Assembly (NCBI RefSeq): GCF_022921075.1
Contig: NZ_CP095050.1
Span: 1 to 64,000, forward strand
Direction of reading: 5' to 3'
Length of the DNA: 64,000 nt
Source: Hymenobacter sp. 5317J-9
Lineage (GTDB): Bacteria; Bacteroidota; Bacteroidia; Cytophagales; Hymenobacteraceae
This document shows, in pieces, positions 45,080-53,638 of the stretch. The stretch's first letter is position 1. Every line of letters starts with the position of its first letter. The position numbers and the translations under genes are program-made. The notes under the pieces were generated by a model, which made no database searches, was not told the origin of the DNA, and saw nothing but the letters and a program-made list of their open reading frames with translations.

Positions 45080-45496
45080 TTAGCTGTGCAGCACCCCGGT
45101 TTGGTCGAGTAGGGCAATGTGAGTGAAGTTATCGGGCACGATGGAATCGGGCACGAAGATGAATTTTTTGTCAAAAATCTGGGCGCCGTGGTAGTAGCTC
45201 ACCCAGTACTGATTGTTGAGGTGAAACAACGCCGGGTCGATGGGCTCGACGGGCACGGCCGTGCGGGCGCCCACCTGCTCAAATACGTAGCGCAAGGTGG
45301 AGGTGCGCACTTTCTCCCCGTCGGGCTGCTGGCCGTAGCCGTTGGCGTTCACGATGACGTTTTGCAGCGGAAAATCGTTGTGGTTGAGCAAGTACACTTG
45401 CCACAGGGGCTGGCCGTCGGGGGTCAGCGCGCCGCTGTCGGGAATGATGGCGACCGAAACGCCTTCTACGGGGTCGAAGGAAATATCTTGTTTCAC
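45080..45496 (-). CDS. Conserved protein of unknown function downstream of lipB
   Basis: 138 residues, soluble, no signal peptide. Starts MKQDISFDPVEGVSVAIIPD; notable are LWQVYLLNHNDFPLQNVIVN, an aromatic HLNNQYWVSYYHGAQIFDKK and FTHIALLDQTGVL. The fold looks all-beta. No family was recognised. GTG at 45496 is the first possible codon, since an in-frame stop precedes it by two codons. The gene lies 3 bases after lipB's stop, so translational coupling is likely; a link with lipoate metabolism is possible but unproven. Confidence 0.72.
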   Translation of the reverse strand: MKQDISFDPVEGVSVAIIPDSGALTPDGQPLWQVYLLNHNDFPLQNVIVNANGYGQQPDGEKVRTSTLRYVFEQVGARTAVPVEPIDPALFHLNNQYWVSYYHGAQIFDKKFIFVPDSIVPDNFTHIALLDQTGVLHS

Positions 45497-45499
45497 AGC

Positions 45500-46315
45500 T
45501 TATGCATTGGGGTGGGCGGCCGGGGCCGAAGCCGTGGCGCCCAACAGGTCCAGCAGGTGGGGCAACAGGCGCTCCTGCACGTCGGCCACCGACACGGCCA
45601 CGCCCGGGCCCACTTCCCGGGCCAGCGAGGTAACGGCTTTGTCGGTGATGCCGCAGGGCACGATGTGGCCGAAATACGACAGGTCGGGCGTTACGTTGAG
45701 CGCGAAGCCGTGCAGGGTGACCCAGCGGCTGCACTTCACGCCCAGGGCGCAGATTTTACGGGGATTGGGGGCGCCTTCCTCCCAGTCGAGCCACACGCCG
45801 GTGAGGCCGGCAATGCGGCCGGCATTCAGGCCATACCCGGCCAGGGTGCGGATGACGGCCTCCTCCAACATGCGTAGGTACCAGTGGATGTCGGGGCGAA
45901 AATTGTCGAGGTCGAGAATGGGGTAGCCCACCAGTTGGCCGGGGCCGTGGTAGGTGATGTCGCCGCCGCGGTTGATGCGATGGAAGCTGGCGTGGTGGGC
46001 CGTGAGGGCGTCGTCGTCGAGCAGCAGGTGCTCGGGCTTGCCGCTTTTGCCCAGCGTATAGGTGTGCGGGTGCTCGCAGAGCAACAGGTGGTTGGGCGTG
46101 GGCTGCTGCGGGGTACCAGATGTTTCGGCCGCGCGGTTTTGCGTTTTGATGGCCAGCGTGCCGGCCATCAGCGCTTCCTGCAGCTCCCAGGTGGGCACGT
46201 AATCCACGAGGCCCAGGCGGCGCACCTCCACCGTCCGGTTGGTGGTGGGCTGAACGCCATCGGCGCCAGGGGCGTCGTACGGCGGTGCCGGAACCTGTTC
46301 TACTAAAGAAGCCAT
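45500..46315 (-). CDS. lipB: Octanoyl-[ACP]:protein octanoyltransferase LipB
   Basis: 271 residues; moves octanoate from acyl carrier protein to lipoyl domains, the first step of lipoic acid synthesis. Family blocks: [40 protein letters not shown], and the catalytic Lys in [17 protein letters not shown] and Cys in [14 protein letters not shown]. An ~30-residue spacer ([19 protein letters not shown]) makes it longer than E. coli LipB. Head of the run lipB-unknown-wecA-DUF4271-hemD. ATG at 46315 fits a -7 box 25 bases upstream. Confidence 0.94.
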   Translation of the reverse strand: MASLVEQVPAPPYDAPGADGVQPTTNRTVEVRRLGLVDYVPTWELQEALMAGTLAIKTQNRAAETSGTPQQPTPNHLLLCEHPHTYTLGKSGKPEHLLLDDDALTAHHASFHRINRGGDITYHGPGQLVGYPILDLDNFRPDIHWYLRMLEEAVIRTLAGYGLNAGRIAGLTGVWLDWEEGAPNPRKICALGVKCSRWVTLHGFALNVTPDLSYFGHIVPCGITDKAVTSLAREVGPGVAVSVADVQERLLPHLLDLLGATASAPAAHPNA

Positions 46316-46339
46316 GAGCAAGGGAAATGTAACGGGATG

Positions 46340-46347
46340 CAAAGGTA
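46340..46347 (-). promoter_or_regulatory. -7 box TACCTTTG of lipB
   Basis: Perfect TAnnTTTG on the minus strand, 24 bases before the lipB ATG. Confidence 0.55.
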
Positions 46348-46443
46348 CTAAGCACGGTAGGCATTGGCTTGCGCCCGCCTTCGGTTAGCTTGCGGCGGCT
46401 GGCACCAAGAGCTCAACAGACCGGCTGCTTCCGCTTTTTTCCC

Positions 46444-46803
46444 ATGGCTCACGCCCCGCACGAATTAGGCCAGGCCGGCGAGGCCGCGGCAGCCGACTTT
46501 TTTCTGGCCCAGGGCTATGAGGTGCTGGCCCGCGGCTACCGCCACGGCCGCGCCGAAGTCGACCTAGTGTTGCGCCAGGGCACGGCCCTGCTAGTGTTCG
46601 TGGAAGTAAAAACCCGGTCATCGGGCCAATTCGGTGCCCCCGAAACCTTTGTTTCGGCCCGCAAGAAGGAGCTGTTTCGACTGGCTGCCACCCATTTGCA
46701 GGAAGAACTCGACTGGCGCGGTGACATCCGCTTCGACATCGTAGCCCTCACGCTGCTGAGCCAGGGTTTTCGGCTTGAACACTTTGAAGACGCCTTCTAT
46801 TAG
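46444..46803 (+). CDS. YraN family (UPF0102) nuclease-like protein
   Basis: 119 residues with the YraN pattern: GQAGEAAAADFFLAQGYEVL, ARGYRHGRAEVDLVLRQGTA, LVFVEVKTRSSGQFGAPETF. The E-V-D ... E-V-K arrangement is that of Holliday-junction-resolvase/PD-(D/E)XK folds, so nucleic-acid cleavage is possible; the family function is not settled. ATG at 46444 gives the usual start (HELGQAGE). Converges with the next gene with 8 bases between stops. Confidence 0.9.
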   Translation: MAHAPHELGQAGEAAAADFFLAQGYEVLARGYRHGRAEVDLVLRQGTALLVFVEVKTRSSGQFGAPETFVSARKKELFRLAATHLQEELDWRGDIRFDIVALTLLSQGFRLEHFEDAFY

Positions 46804-46811
46804 GCCCGCGC

Positions 46812-47864
46812 TTACTTTTTGCGGGGCGCAACCTTGGGGGCAGCTTTGGGCACGGTGCGGGGCGTGTAGCCGGGGCGGCGGGTTTGGCCGGGGCGGTCCT
46901 CGGCCTCGGGCTGGCCGCGCTTGTCGAGGTTCTTTTCCTTGTCGTAGATGAGGGTGGCGTTGCGGTTGTACTCGCGGATGAGCTCGGGCTCGGTCACTTC
47001 GGGGTCGTAGCCAGATTCAGCATATTGGTATTCGTAGTGACGGCGACCACGGAAACCCCAGTATTTAGTCCAGATGCCCACACGCTTGCCGTTCTCGAAC
47101 TGGCCGCGCCAGTCGGGCTGGCCGTTGACGAGGAATTTGGCATAATCTCCTTCGAGCTTGCCGTTCACGTAGGGCACCACTTCGTTGACTTTGCTGCGGT
47201 CTTCGCCGTAGTAGCTCACGTTGGCGTCGCGCGGGAAACCCATTTCGTAGTGGGTCTTCGTCAGCAGCACACCATTTTTATCGAAGGTTTCCCAGCGCAG
47301 GTGTTTGGTGCCCAAGGCGTAGTAGCCAGTTTCGAGCACCTTATTGTTCTGCAGCACCTTGTAGGGTCCATGCAGAATCTTGAGGTTGGCGGCGTCTTCT
47401 TCCACGGCCGCCAGTTTGAGGATTTTGTGCTTCTTGGTATCGTAGTAGTAGTGCGCCGGCGCGTAGTCGCTCAGCACTTTGGGATATTTCAGGAAGTAGA
47501 AGATGGTAATTTTCTGATTGCGGCCTTTGGGACCGGTCTTCACGAAGGCCTTCTTCATTTTCTCGCCCAGGAAGACGTTTTTCGGCTTTTTCTTGGCCTT
47601 GCGCTGGGTGTCCTTCTCCGCATCTTTGGCAGCTTTTTCCTGCTCTTTGGTGAGCACCACTTTGCGGGCCGTGCTCAGCGAAGGCTTCCCGTTCAGGGTA
47701 TCGCCGGGGCGCGTGAGCGTGTCGGACACCAGCGCGATGGGCTCGTCGGGCGTGCTTTTGAAGGACACGGTTTTGCGCGTGCACGCCCACGGCAACAGCG
47801 TGAGCGCCAGCAATAAAACACCCAGAAAACGCAGCGGCCGCAGCCACAAACGAGATTTACGCAT
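46812..47864 (-). CDS. Putative lipoprotein with YwqK-like repeat region
   Basis: 350 residues. A basic N-terminus and hydrophobic stretch (FLGVLLLALTLLPWAC) look like a lipoprotein signal. A Lys-rich charged linker follows, then a beta-repeat region resembling YwqK/MORN-type repeats: LKILHGPYKVLQNNKVLETG, HLRWETFDKNGVLLTKTHYE, YVNGKLEGDYAKFLVNGQPD, WRGQFENGKRVGIWTKYWG. The C-terminus is basic and Pro-rich. Though such proteins are sometimes labelled antitoxins, no toxin lies beside it. Envelope role presumed. Confidence 0.72.
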   Translation of the reverse strand: MRKSRLWLRPLRFLGVLLLALTLLPWACTRKTVSFKSTPDEPIALVSDTLTRPGDTLNGKPSLSTARKVVLTKEQEKAAKDAEKDTQRKAKKKPKNVFLGEKMKKAFVKTGPKGRNQKITIFYFLKYPKVLSDYAPAHYYYDTKKHKILKLAAVEEDAANLKILHGPYKVLQNNKVLETGYYALGTKHLRWETFDKNGVLLTKTHYEMGFPRDANVSYYGEDRSKVNEVVPYVNGKLEGDYAKFLVNGQPDWRGQFENGKRVGIWTKYWGFRGRRHYEYQYAESGYDPEVTEPELIREYNRNATLIYDKEKNLDKRGQPEAEDRPGQTRRPGYTPRTVPKAAPKVAPRKK

Positions 47865-47896
47865 GAAAAGCACCAAATAATTTCGCCGCATCAACG

Positions 47897-47904
47897 CAAA
47901 TGTA
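47897..47904 (-). promoter_or_regulatory. -7 box TACATTTG of the YwqK-like lipoprotein gene
   Basis: Perfect TAnnTTTG on the minus strand, 32 bases before the ATG. The adjoining 47923-47999 stretch has an imperfect palindrome of GGGAGATGGAA units that may end the upstream cyanophycinase transcript. Confidence 0.5.
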
Positions 47905-47996
47905 GGACGCTTTGGTGCCCGCGGGGAAGGGAGATGGAAAGGATGGGAGATGGAAAGATGCGTAATACGTCCCCTTCTTCCCTGCTTCCATCTCCC

Positions 47997-48821
47997 CTAC
48001 CCTGCTTGCACTTCCCGCGTGGCCAGGTCGAGGTGCTGGCCGGCTACCATGAGGTGCATGCGCAGGTTGTGGCCGCTGATGACCTGGTCGTCCGGCAGTT
48101 GGGGCAGGTTGTTGTGAGTGGCAGCGGCGGCGTCTACTATCACCACCGCTTCTTCGCCAAATACCTCGGCGGGGTGGCCGGCGCGTATCACCAGGCCGGT
48201 TTCTTCGCTCAGGCCGACGCCCAGCAGCGTGGGCTGCGCCAGCACGGCGTGCATGAGCCGCGGGTAGCGCCCACGCTCGGCAAAGTGCTGGTCGAGCAGC
48301 ACGCCCGGCAGCAGGCCCAGGCCGGGCTTCACGTCGACGTGGCCCGCCAGCAGGCTGCGCCAGCCGTGGCCGTTCACGAGCATGAAATCGGCCATGGCGG
48401 AGGCACCGGCGCTGGTGCCGGCCACGATGAAGCCGGCTTCGGCCTGGTACTTGTGCTTGAGAATGGCCAGAAATTCGGTGCCGAGCAGGAAATCGGTGAT
48501 GCGTTCCTGGTCGCCGCCGCTCATGAAGACGAGGGCGGCGCGGCGCAGGCGGGCGAGGGTAGCGGGGTCATCGGCGGGGTTGTTTTCGTCGACCTGCAGG
48601 TGGCGCACGTGGGGGCAGCCCAGCTGGTTCCAGGCGTGGGCGTAGGCGGCGGCGGTGCGGGCGGGCTGGCGGCGGCTGGCCGTGGTGAGCACCTCAATGG
48701 GCGAGTTGCGGTCGGGCAGCAGCCGGGCCAGCAGGGCCAGCATGGGGTCGTCGTCGCCGCCGCCCAGCACCACGAGGGTGCCCAGCGGCGCGGCAGCATG
48801 CAAAATGGAATCGTCGGGCAT
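47997..48821 (-). CDS. Cyanophycinase-like peptidase (S51 family)
   Basis: 274 residues. Serine peptidase fold of family S51: GTLVVLGGGDDDPMLALLAR, FMSGGDQERITDFL, the nucleophile Ser in VAGTSAGASAMADF, and later DQHFAERGRYPRLMHAVL, GLSEETGLVI. Cyanophycinase cuts beta-Asp-Arg dipeptides from the storage polymer cyanophycin; relatives also hydrolyse other isoaspartyl peptides. No cyanophycin synthetase lies in the window, so the substrate is open. No signal peptide. ATG at 48821 chosen because upstream residues lack family similarity. Confidence 0.85.
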   Translation of the reverse strand: MPDDSILHAAAPLGTLVVLGGGDDDPMLALLARLLPDRNSPIEVLTTASRRQPARTAAAYAHAWNQLGCPHVRHLQVDENNPADDPATLARLRRAALVFMSGGDQERITDFLLGTEFLAILKHKYQAEAGFIVAGTSAGASAMADFMLVNGHGWRSLLAGHVDVKPGLGLLPGVLLDQHFAERGRYPRLMHAVLAQPTLLGVGLSEETGLVIRAGHPAEVFGEEAVVIVDAAAATHNNLPQLPDDQVISGHNLRMHLMVAGQHLDLATREVQAG

Positions 48822-49013
48822 CGGCACGGGTTTGGAGAGGCAAGATAGAACCGTTGATACGGGGGAAAGCACCTTTTGCCGAGGAGCTGAGCGCGGTCCA
48901 CTGGCAGCAAGCCGCCACAAGGTGCTACGGCCGAGGTAATGCCCGCGGGCCCAACCGCTTTTTTATCGTCGCCAGCTTTGGGCTTGCCGGCCATTTACTG
49001 GCGGGTTTCGCGC

Positions 49014-49021
49014 TACTTTTG
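49014..49021 (+). promoter_or_regulatory. -7 box TACTTTTG of mgtE
   Basis: Perfect TAnnTTTG, 61 bases upstream of the mgtE ATG. The remaining 48822-49013 gap shows no gene. Confidence 0.5.
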
Positions 49022-49082
49022 CACCGCAATTTTCCGTTCCCCAACCCCGCTTGCCTAGCGAAGCACCTCCGCCCCTCTTTAC

Positions 49083-50459
49083 ATGCAGCCGCAGACCGTG
49101 GAAACCATCACGTCCCTGATTCAGGAGGGCGAGTTTTTTAAGCTTAAGCAACTACTCCGCGACTTTCAGCCCTCGGAGCTGGTGTCGCTCATTGAGGAGG
49201 AAGAAGACCGGGAGCAGCTCATTATTTTCCGGCTGCTGCCGCTGAAGCTGGCCACCGAGGTGTTCGAATACCTCGACCTGGAAGTGCAGAAGCACTTTCT
49301 GGAAAACCTGGCCCAGGACAAGATGGCCGACATCCTCAACGAGATGTCGCCGGATGACCGCACGGCCCTGCTCGAATTTCTGCCCGCCAACTTCGTGGCC
49401 GAGCTCGTGCAAAGCCTCTCGGAAGAAGAGCGCAAGGTGACGCTGCAGCTGCTGGGCTACCCCGAATACTCCGTGGGCCGCCTGATGACGCCCGATTACA
49501 TCGCCATTCGCGAGAACTGGACGGTGCAGCAGGTGCTCGACTACATCCGGCAGCACGGCGGGCAGTCCGAAACGCTGAGCATGCTCTACGTGACCGACGC
49601 CCACGGCGTGCTCATCGACGACATCCGCATCCGGGAGTTCCTCCTCACGGCGCCCATGGCGCGGGTGCGCGACCTCATGGACCGCCGCTACGTGAGCCTC
49701 GTGGCCAACCAGGACCAGGAAGAAGCCATCGATATTTTCCGGCGCAACGACCGCAACGCCCTGCCCGTGGTGTCGGACCAGGGCATTCTGCTCGGCATCG
49801 TGACCATCGACGACATCCTGAGCATTCGGGAAGAGGAAGACACCGAAGACATTCAGAAGTTCGGCGGCTCCGAAGCCCTCGACGAGCCCTACCTCACCAT
49901 GCCGCTGCTGCGCTTGGTGCAGAAGCGGGCCGGCTGGCTGGTCATCCTATTTCTGGGCGAGTTGCTCACGGCCTCGGCCATGCAGTTTTTCGAGGGCGAG
50001 CTGCAAAAGGCCATTGTGCTCATGCAATTCGTGCCCCTGATTATCAGCTCCGGGGGCAATTCGGGCTCGCAGGCCACGTCGCTCATCATCCGGGCCATGG
50101 CGCTGGGCGAGTTCACGCTGGGCGAATGGTGGCGGGTGCTGCGGCGCGAGATTATCACGGGCCTGCTGCTGGGCCTGATTCTGGGTCTGGTGGGCTTCGG
50201 GCGCATTGCCATCTGGCAAAGCATCACGCCGATTTACGGCGAGCATTGGGCGCTGGTGGCCCTCACGGTGGGCGTGGCGCTGGTGGGCATCGTGCTATGG
50301 GGCTCGCTGGCGGGCTCCATGCTGCCGCTGCTGCTCAAGCGGCTGGGCCTGGACCCGGCCACGTCGTCGGCGCCCTTCGTGGCCACGCTGGTCGACGTCA
50401 CGGGCCTGATTATCTACTTCTCGGTGGCGCTGCTGCTGCTGCGGGGCACGCTGCTATAG
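49083..50459 (+). CDS. mgtE: Magnesium transporter MgtE
   Basis: 458 residues. N-terminal superhelical Mg-sensing domain (about 5-130, with ILNEMSPDDRTALLEFLPA), two CBS domains (about 135-255; VGRLMTPDYIAIRENWTVQQ, VTIDDILSIREEEDTEDIQK), a connecting helix and five membrane helices (about 285-455) with the pore sequence IISSGGNSGSQATSLIIRAM. Family members are Mg-gated channels that close when cytoplasmic Mg is high. Confidence 0.96.
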   Translation: MQPQTVETITSLIQEGEFFKLKQLLRDFQPSELVSLIEEEEDREQLIIFRLLPLKLATEVFEYLDLEVQKHFLENLAQDKMADILNEMSPDDRTALLEFLPANFVAELVQSLSEEERKVTLQLLGYPEYSVGRLMTPDYIAIRENWTVQQVLDYIRQHGGQSETLSMLYVTDAHGVLIDDIRIREFLLTAPMARVRDLMDRRYVSLVANQDQEEAIDIFRRNDRNALPVVSDQGILLGIVTIDDILSIREEEDTEDIQKFGGSEALDEPYLTMPLLRLVQKRAGWLVILFLGELLTASAMQFFEGELQKAIVLMQFVPLIISSGGNSGSQATSLIIRAMALGEFTLGEWWRVLRREIITGLLLGLILGLVGFGRIAIWQSITPIYGEHWALVALTVGVALVGIVLWGSLAGSMLPLLLKRLGLDPATSSAPFVATLVDVTGLIIYFSVALLLLRGTLL

Positions 50460-50513
50460 GGCCGCCACGCCAGGGCACAGCCACCGCCCCGCGTGCGGCG
50501 GCGTTACCGGCGC

Positions 50514-50918
50514 TTAGTCCAGCTTGCGGCGGTTGGCTTTCTTGTCGCTGTGCAGCTTTTTGCCTTCGAGGCGCTTGCGTACGGCGGCTTTGCTGGGCTT
50601 GGTGGCCTTGCGGGGCTTGGGGCGGCGCAGGCTTTTCGTCAGCAATTCGTGGAAGCGGGCCAGGACGATTTCCTTATTGCGCAGCTGGCTGCGGTCGTCC
50701 TGCGCCGTGACGAGGAGCAGACCCTCGGCCGTAAGCTGACCACCCAGCTTCTCCAAAATCAGCTCCTTCTGCGCTTCGGTCAGCACCTGCGACTCGCGCA
50801 GGGGAAAGCGCAGCTCCACGCGCGACTCCACCTTGTTTACATTCTGCCCGCCAGGCCCGCTGCTGCGGCTGGTCTGAAAGGTGATTTCGGGCAGGAAAGC
50901 GTCGACGGGAGGTAACAT
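50514..50918 (-). CDS. arfB: Ribosome-rescue peptidyl-tRNA hydrolase ArfB
   Basis: 134 residues. The catalytic GGQ lies in QTSRSSGPGGQNVNKVESRV near 23-26, with the C-terminal basic tail KPSKAAVRKRLEGKKLHSDK that in ArfB threads into the mRNA channel of stalled ribosomes. The size and the tail separate it from release factors RF1/RF2. ATG at 50918 is preferred over the longer frame from 50936. Confidence 0.93.
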   Translation of the reverse strand: MLPPVDAFLPEITFQTSRSSGPGGQNVNKVESRVELRFPLRESQVLTEAQKELILEKLGGQLTAEGLLLVTAQDDRSQLRNKEIVLARFHELLTKSLRRPKPRKATKPSKAAVRKRLEGKKLHSDKKANRRKLD

Positions 50919-50927
50919 GGGGTAAAG

Positions 50928-51034
50928 AACGGTCATGCAGAGCGCAGCGAAGCATCTCGCGTGCTACCGCTAATCCTTTCGATTGGATTACCTACAGCAC
51001 GCGAGATGCTTCGCTGCGCTCAGCATGACCGTTC
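50928..51034. repeat. CATGCTGAG palindrome family copy with long arms
   Basis: About 40-bp arms with one visible mismatch (GAACGGTCATGCAGAGCGCA... versus its complement ending GCTCAGCATGACCGTTC), around ~27 bases. It fills the gap between arfB and the FabH-like gene. Confidence 0.92.
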
Positions 51035-51047
51035 ACTACATGACGTT

Positions 51048-51995
51048 CTACTTTTCCAGCAGCATGGCGCCGTAGGAATAGCCGCCGCCGAACACGGTGA
51101 TAATCACCTTATCGCCGCCTTTCAGCGTGTCCCACACTTCAGCCAGGCCGATGGCGGCGCCGGCGCAGCCCGTGTTGCCGAGGCGCTCGATGTTGCTCAC
51201 GGCGCGGGCGGGGTCGAGGCCCAGTTGCTTGGTCACGTTCTTGGAGATGCGCAGGTTGGCCTGGTGCGGAATGAGGTAGGTAAGCTGCTCGATGGCAATG
51301 GCGTGCTTGTCGAGCAGCTGCTGGGTCACCTTGGCCATGTAGATGCAGGCCTGCTGGAAGACGTCGCGGCCGAAGGGCATCACAATGCCGCGCTCCACGG
51401 GCTTCAGCGTCACCGACTCGTCGGCTTTGCTCACCGGGGCCGCGCCGCCGGTGACTACCTCGGCAATGCGCAAGTCGCCGGGTGCGATGCGCTCCTTGCT
51501 GATGAGCAGGGCCGCGGCGCCGTCGCCCCAGAGGTGGCCGGCCATGGTGTCTTCCTCGTTGTTGTAGGCGGTGTTGTGCTCGGTCACCACCACCACGGCA
51601 CGGGTGGCTTTGCCCATGGCAAAGTAGCCTTCCACGATTTCCACCGCGTTGAGCAGCGAAGAGCAGGCCGAGGAAATGCTGACCGTGGGAATCTCGTTCA
51701 CGTTCAAATCCCGCTGCACAGCGTGGGCGGCCGTGAAAATGGTGTCGTGCGGCGTGTAAGTGCCCACCACAATGAGGTCGACGCTATCGGAAGCAAAAGC
51801 GGGGGCGGCGGCGAAAGCCGCGCGGGTGGCGGCAATGGCCATGGTGTTGGCATTTTCGCCGGGGGCCGCTTTGCGCCGCTCCTGAATGCCGGTGCGCTCA
51901 ATTATCCACTCGCTGGCCAGGCCATTCAGGCGGGTGAAGTGAGCATTGGTGACGACGGCCTCCGGAAGGTAGGACGCCACATGATGAAGGTACAC
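51048..51995 (-). CDS. 3-oxoacyl-ACP synthase III (FabH-like ketosynthase)
   Basis: 315 residues of the thiolase fold. Catalytic triad: Cys in TVSISSACSSLLNAV, His in YLIPHQANLRISKN, and Asn in RLGNTGCAGAAIG. The start MYLHHVASYLPEAVVTNAHF and WIIERTGIQERR are typical of KAS III. Likely condenses an acyl-CoA with malonyl-ACP; it may be the housekeeping FabH or one for a special lipid. The start is GTG at 51995. The -7 box TACCTTTG precedes it. Confidence 0.88.
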   Translation of the reverse strand: MYLHHVASYLPEAVVTNAHFTRLNGLASEWIIERTGIQERRKAAPGENANTMAIAATRAAFAAAPAFASDSVDLIVVGTYTPHDTIFTAAHAVQRDLNVNEIPTVSISSACSSLLNAVEIVEGYFAMGKATRAVVVVTEHNTAYNNEEDTMAGHLWGDGAAALLISKERIAPGDLRIAEVVTGGAAPVSKADESVTLKPVERGIVMPFGRDVFQQACIYMAKVTQQLLDKHAIAIEQLTYLIPHQANLRISKNVTKQLGLDPARAVSNIERLGNTGCAGAAIGLAEVWDTLKGGDKVIITVFGGGYSYGAMLLEK

Positions 51996-52041
51996 GGACT
52001 AGGGTTGGATGGGGAAACGCAAACGCGCCTTGCGGCGGGCA

Positions 52042-52049
52042 CAAAGGTA
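52042..52049 (-). promoter_or_regulatory. -7 box TACCTTTG of the FabH-like gene
   Basis: Perfect TAnnTTTG on the minus strand, 46 bases before the GTG start. Confidence 0.55.
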
Positions 52050-52123
52050 CGGCCCCCGGCCCGCGGCGGCCGGCCCCAACCGTCCAGATGCCCGAATTTT
52101 ACACGCAGAGCCACTTCCCGCCC

Positions 52124-53530
52124 CTAAAACTCCACGTGCAGCCGCACCGCCGCCACGTGCACCGGCCCGCTGCGGTCGCGGTTGTAGCCGGGGTTGATAA
52201 CCAGTTGGTAATCGGGGCTGATGGAGGCGTGGTAGCGCGGCAGGCTGAAGCTGTAATACACCTCGCCAATGCTTTCGAGGCCGTAGTTCAGGGCGCCGTC
52301 GCCCACGATGAAGCCATAGCCGCCGGCCGCCAGGTAGTCGCGGTGTTCGGGGCTGAGGCCGTTCACCACCACGGCGGCGCCTAGGCGGTCGTCGGGCCGC
52401 TGCCAGCGGGCGCCAGTGCTCACCAGGCCCAGGCTGGCGCTGTGGTCGATTTCGGTGAACGCCCAGGTTTCGTAGCGGCCGTCGTTGTAGCTCAGGCGGG
52501 CAAAGAGGCCCACGTTTGCGTTCAGTTCCTGCTCAGCATTGAGCGCGAAGCCGGTTTTGGTGCGGCCCGGCGCCCGAAACAGGGCCACGGCCGAGGTGTC
52601 GGTGTGCAGGCGCGGGTTGGCGGCGGTGGCGGCGCGGTAGTCGCCCATGGCCGCTACGTTGCGGAAGGCCAGCGCCCGAACGGTGCCCTGGCGACTGCCC
52701 AGGTGGTAGTGCTTGGTCAGCTCCAGGGTTTCGGCGTGGGCGCTGCCGTAGTGGAAGTCCAATGTGGGGCCGTTGGCATAGGTGGGCTCCAGCGTGGAGG
52801 CGAAGCGCAGGGCAAAGGCGGGCGTCACGTACTCGAGCACGCCGCCTACGGTGTAGCCGCGGGTGTTGGCGGCGTAGTCCCAGCCGCCGGCGCTCATCAG
52901 GCCCCAGTTCAGGAACTGGGTGCGGGGGTCGTGCGAATAGCTGTTCTGGTCAAAAAAATCAGCCACGCTGAACTTTCCTACATTGACGGCAAAATAGCGC
53001 TCGGGCCGGGGGCCCGCCAGCTGGTTGAGGCCGTCTTCTTCTTCCACAGTGCCGGGCCCCAGGGCAAAAGTCTGGCGCAGGTAGAGGCGGGCCAGGTACA
53101 GCACCGGGTCGGCCACGCCGATGCGGAAGGTTTCGCCGTTGGTGAAGCCGGCAATGCCGCGGGCACTGCTCAGGCCGCTGCCGCCGGCCACTTCGGGATT
53201 GAAATACACGGCCGCCCGCTTCCACAGCCGCCGCCCAATGAAGAGCGTGGACGTGAACGAGAGTTTGGCCGATTCGCGGTCGGCCAGGCTGTAGTCGCCC
53301 GAATACGGCGTGTGCAGGTCGCTGTGCCACTGGTCAATCAGCGTTTGCTGGAAGTGAAGGCTCCAGCCACTGCGCTCCCCGGGGGTGTCGTTGGGGTGAT
53401 GCGTGGGCTCTTGCGCAGAGGCGGCATTCGGCGGGTTGTGGGGCGTGGTGGTGCTGGGCGGCGTGACCTGGGCGCGGGCCTGCCCCGCCAGGAGCAGCGC
53501 CCCCGCAAGCAGAGGTAAGGAACGTTTCAG
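52124..53530 (-). CDS. OprB-like carbohydrate porin, apparently starting at CTG
   Basis: About 468 residues. The signal peptide KRSLPLLAGALLLAGQARAQ sits directly after a CTG codon at 53528-53530. No ATG, GTG or TTG occurs in this frame between there and GTG 53209, which lies ~107 codons inside the protein. That internal start would remove the signal and the conserved HFQQTLIDQWHSDLHTPYSG and LFIGRRLWKRAAVYFNPEVA blocks. The rest is an outer-membrane barrel of OprB type (GIAGFTNGETFRIGVADPVL, YLARLYLRQTFALG, and a C-terminal VHVAAVRLHVEF ending in Phe). Expected to let sugars through the outer membrane. The start may be a true CTG or a mutated ATG. Confidence 0.78.
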   Translation of the reverse strand: MKRSLPLLAGALLLAGQARAQVTPPSTTTPHNPPNAASAQEPTHHPNDTPGERSGWSLHFQQTLIDQWHSDLHTPYSGDYSLADRESAKLSFTSTLFIGRRLWKRAAVYFNPEVAGGSGLSSARGIAGFTNGETFRIGVADPVLYLARLYLRQTFALGPGTVEEEDGLNQLAGPRPERYFAVNVGKFSVADFFDQNSYSHDPRTQFLNWGLMSAGGWDYAANTRGYTVGGVLEYVTPAFALRFASTLEPTYANGPTLDFHYGSAHAETLELTKHYHLGSRQGTVRALAFRNVAAMGDYRAATAANPRLHTDTSAVALFRAPGRTKTGFALNAEQELNANVGLFARLSYNDGRYETWAFTEIDHSASLGLVSTGARWQRPDDRLGAAVVVNGLSPEHRDYLAAGGYGFIVGDGALNYGLESIGEVYYSFSLPRYHASISPDYQLVINPGYNRDRSGPVHVAAVRLHVEF

Positions 53531-53638
53531 AAGACGAAAACAAAGAGGGCCAACCGAAGCCGCCCGGGATGAGACGCCGAACCTAAACCGCCACGCATGT
53601 GGGAAACATGAAGCCTGACTGTTGCTCCGCGCGCCGCG

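Noticed and set aside
53334..53543. Separate small gene at the start of the porin (69 residues)
   Set aside because: It is another frame over the porin signal-peptide region; the porin frame gives conserved residues instead.
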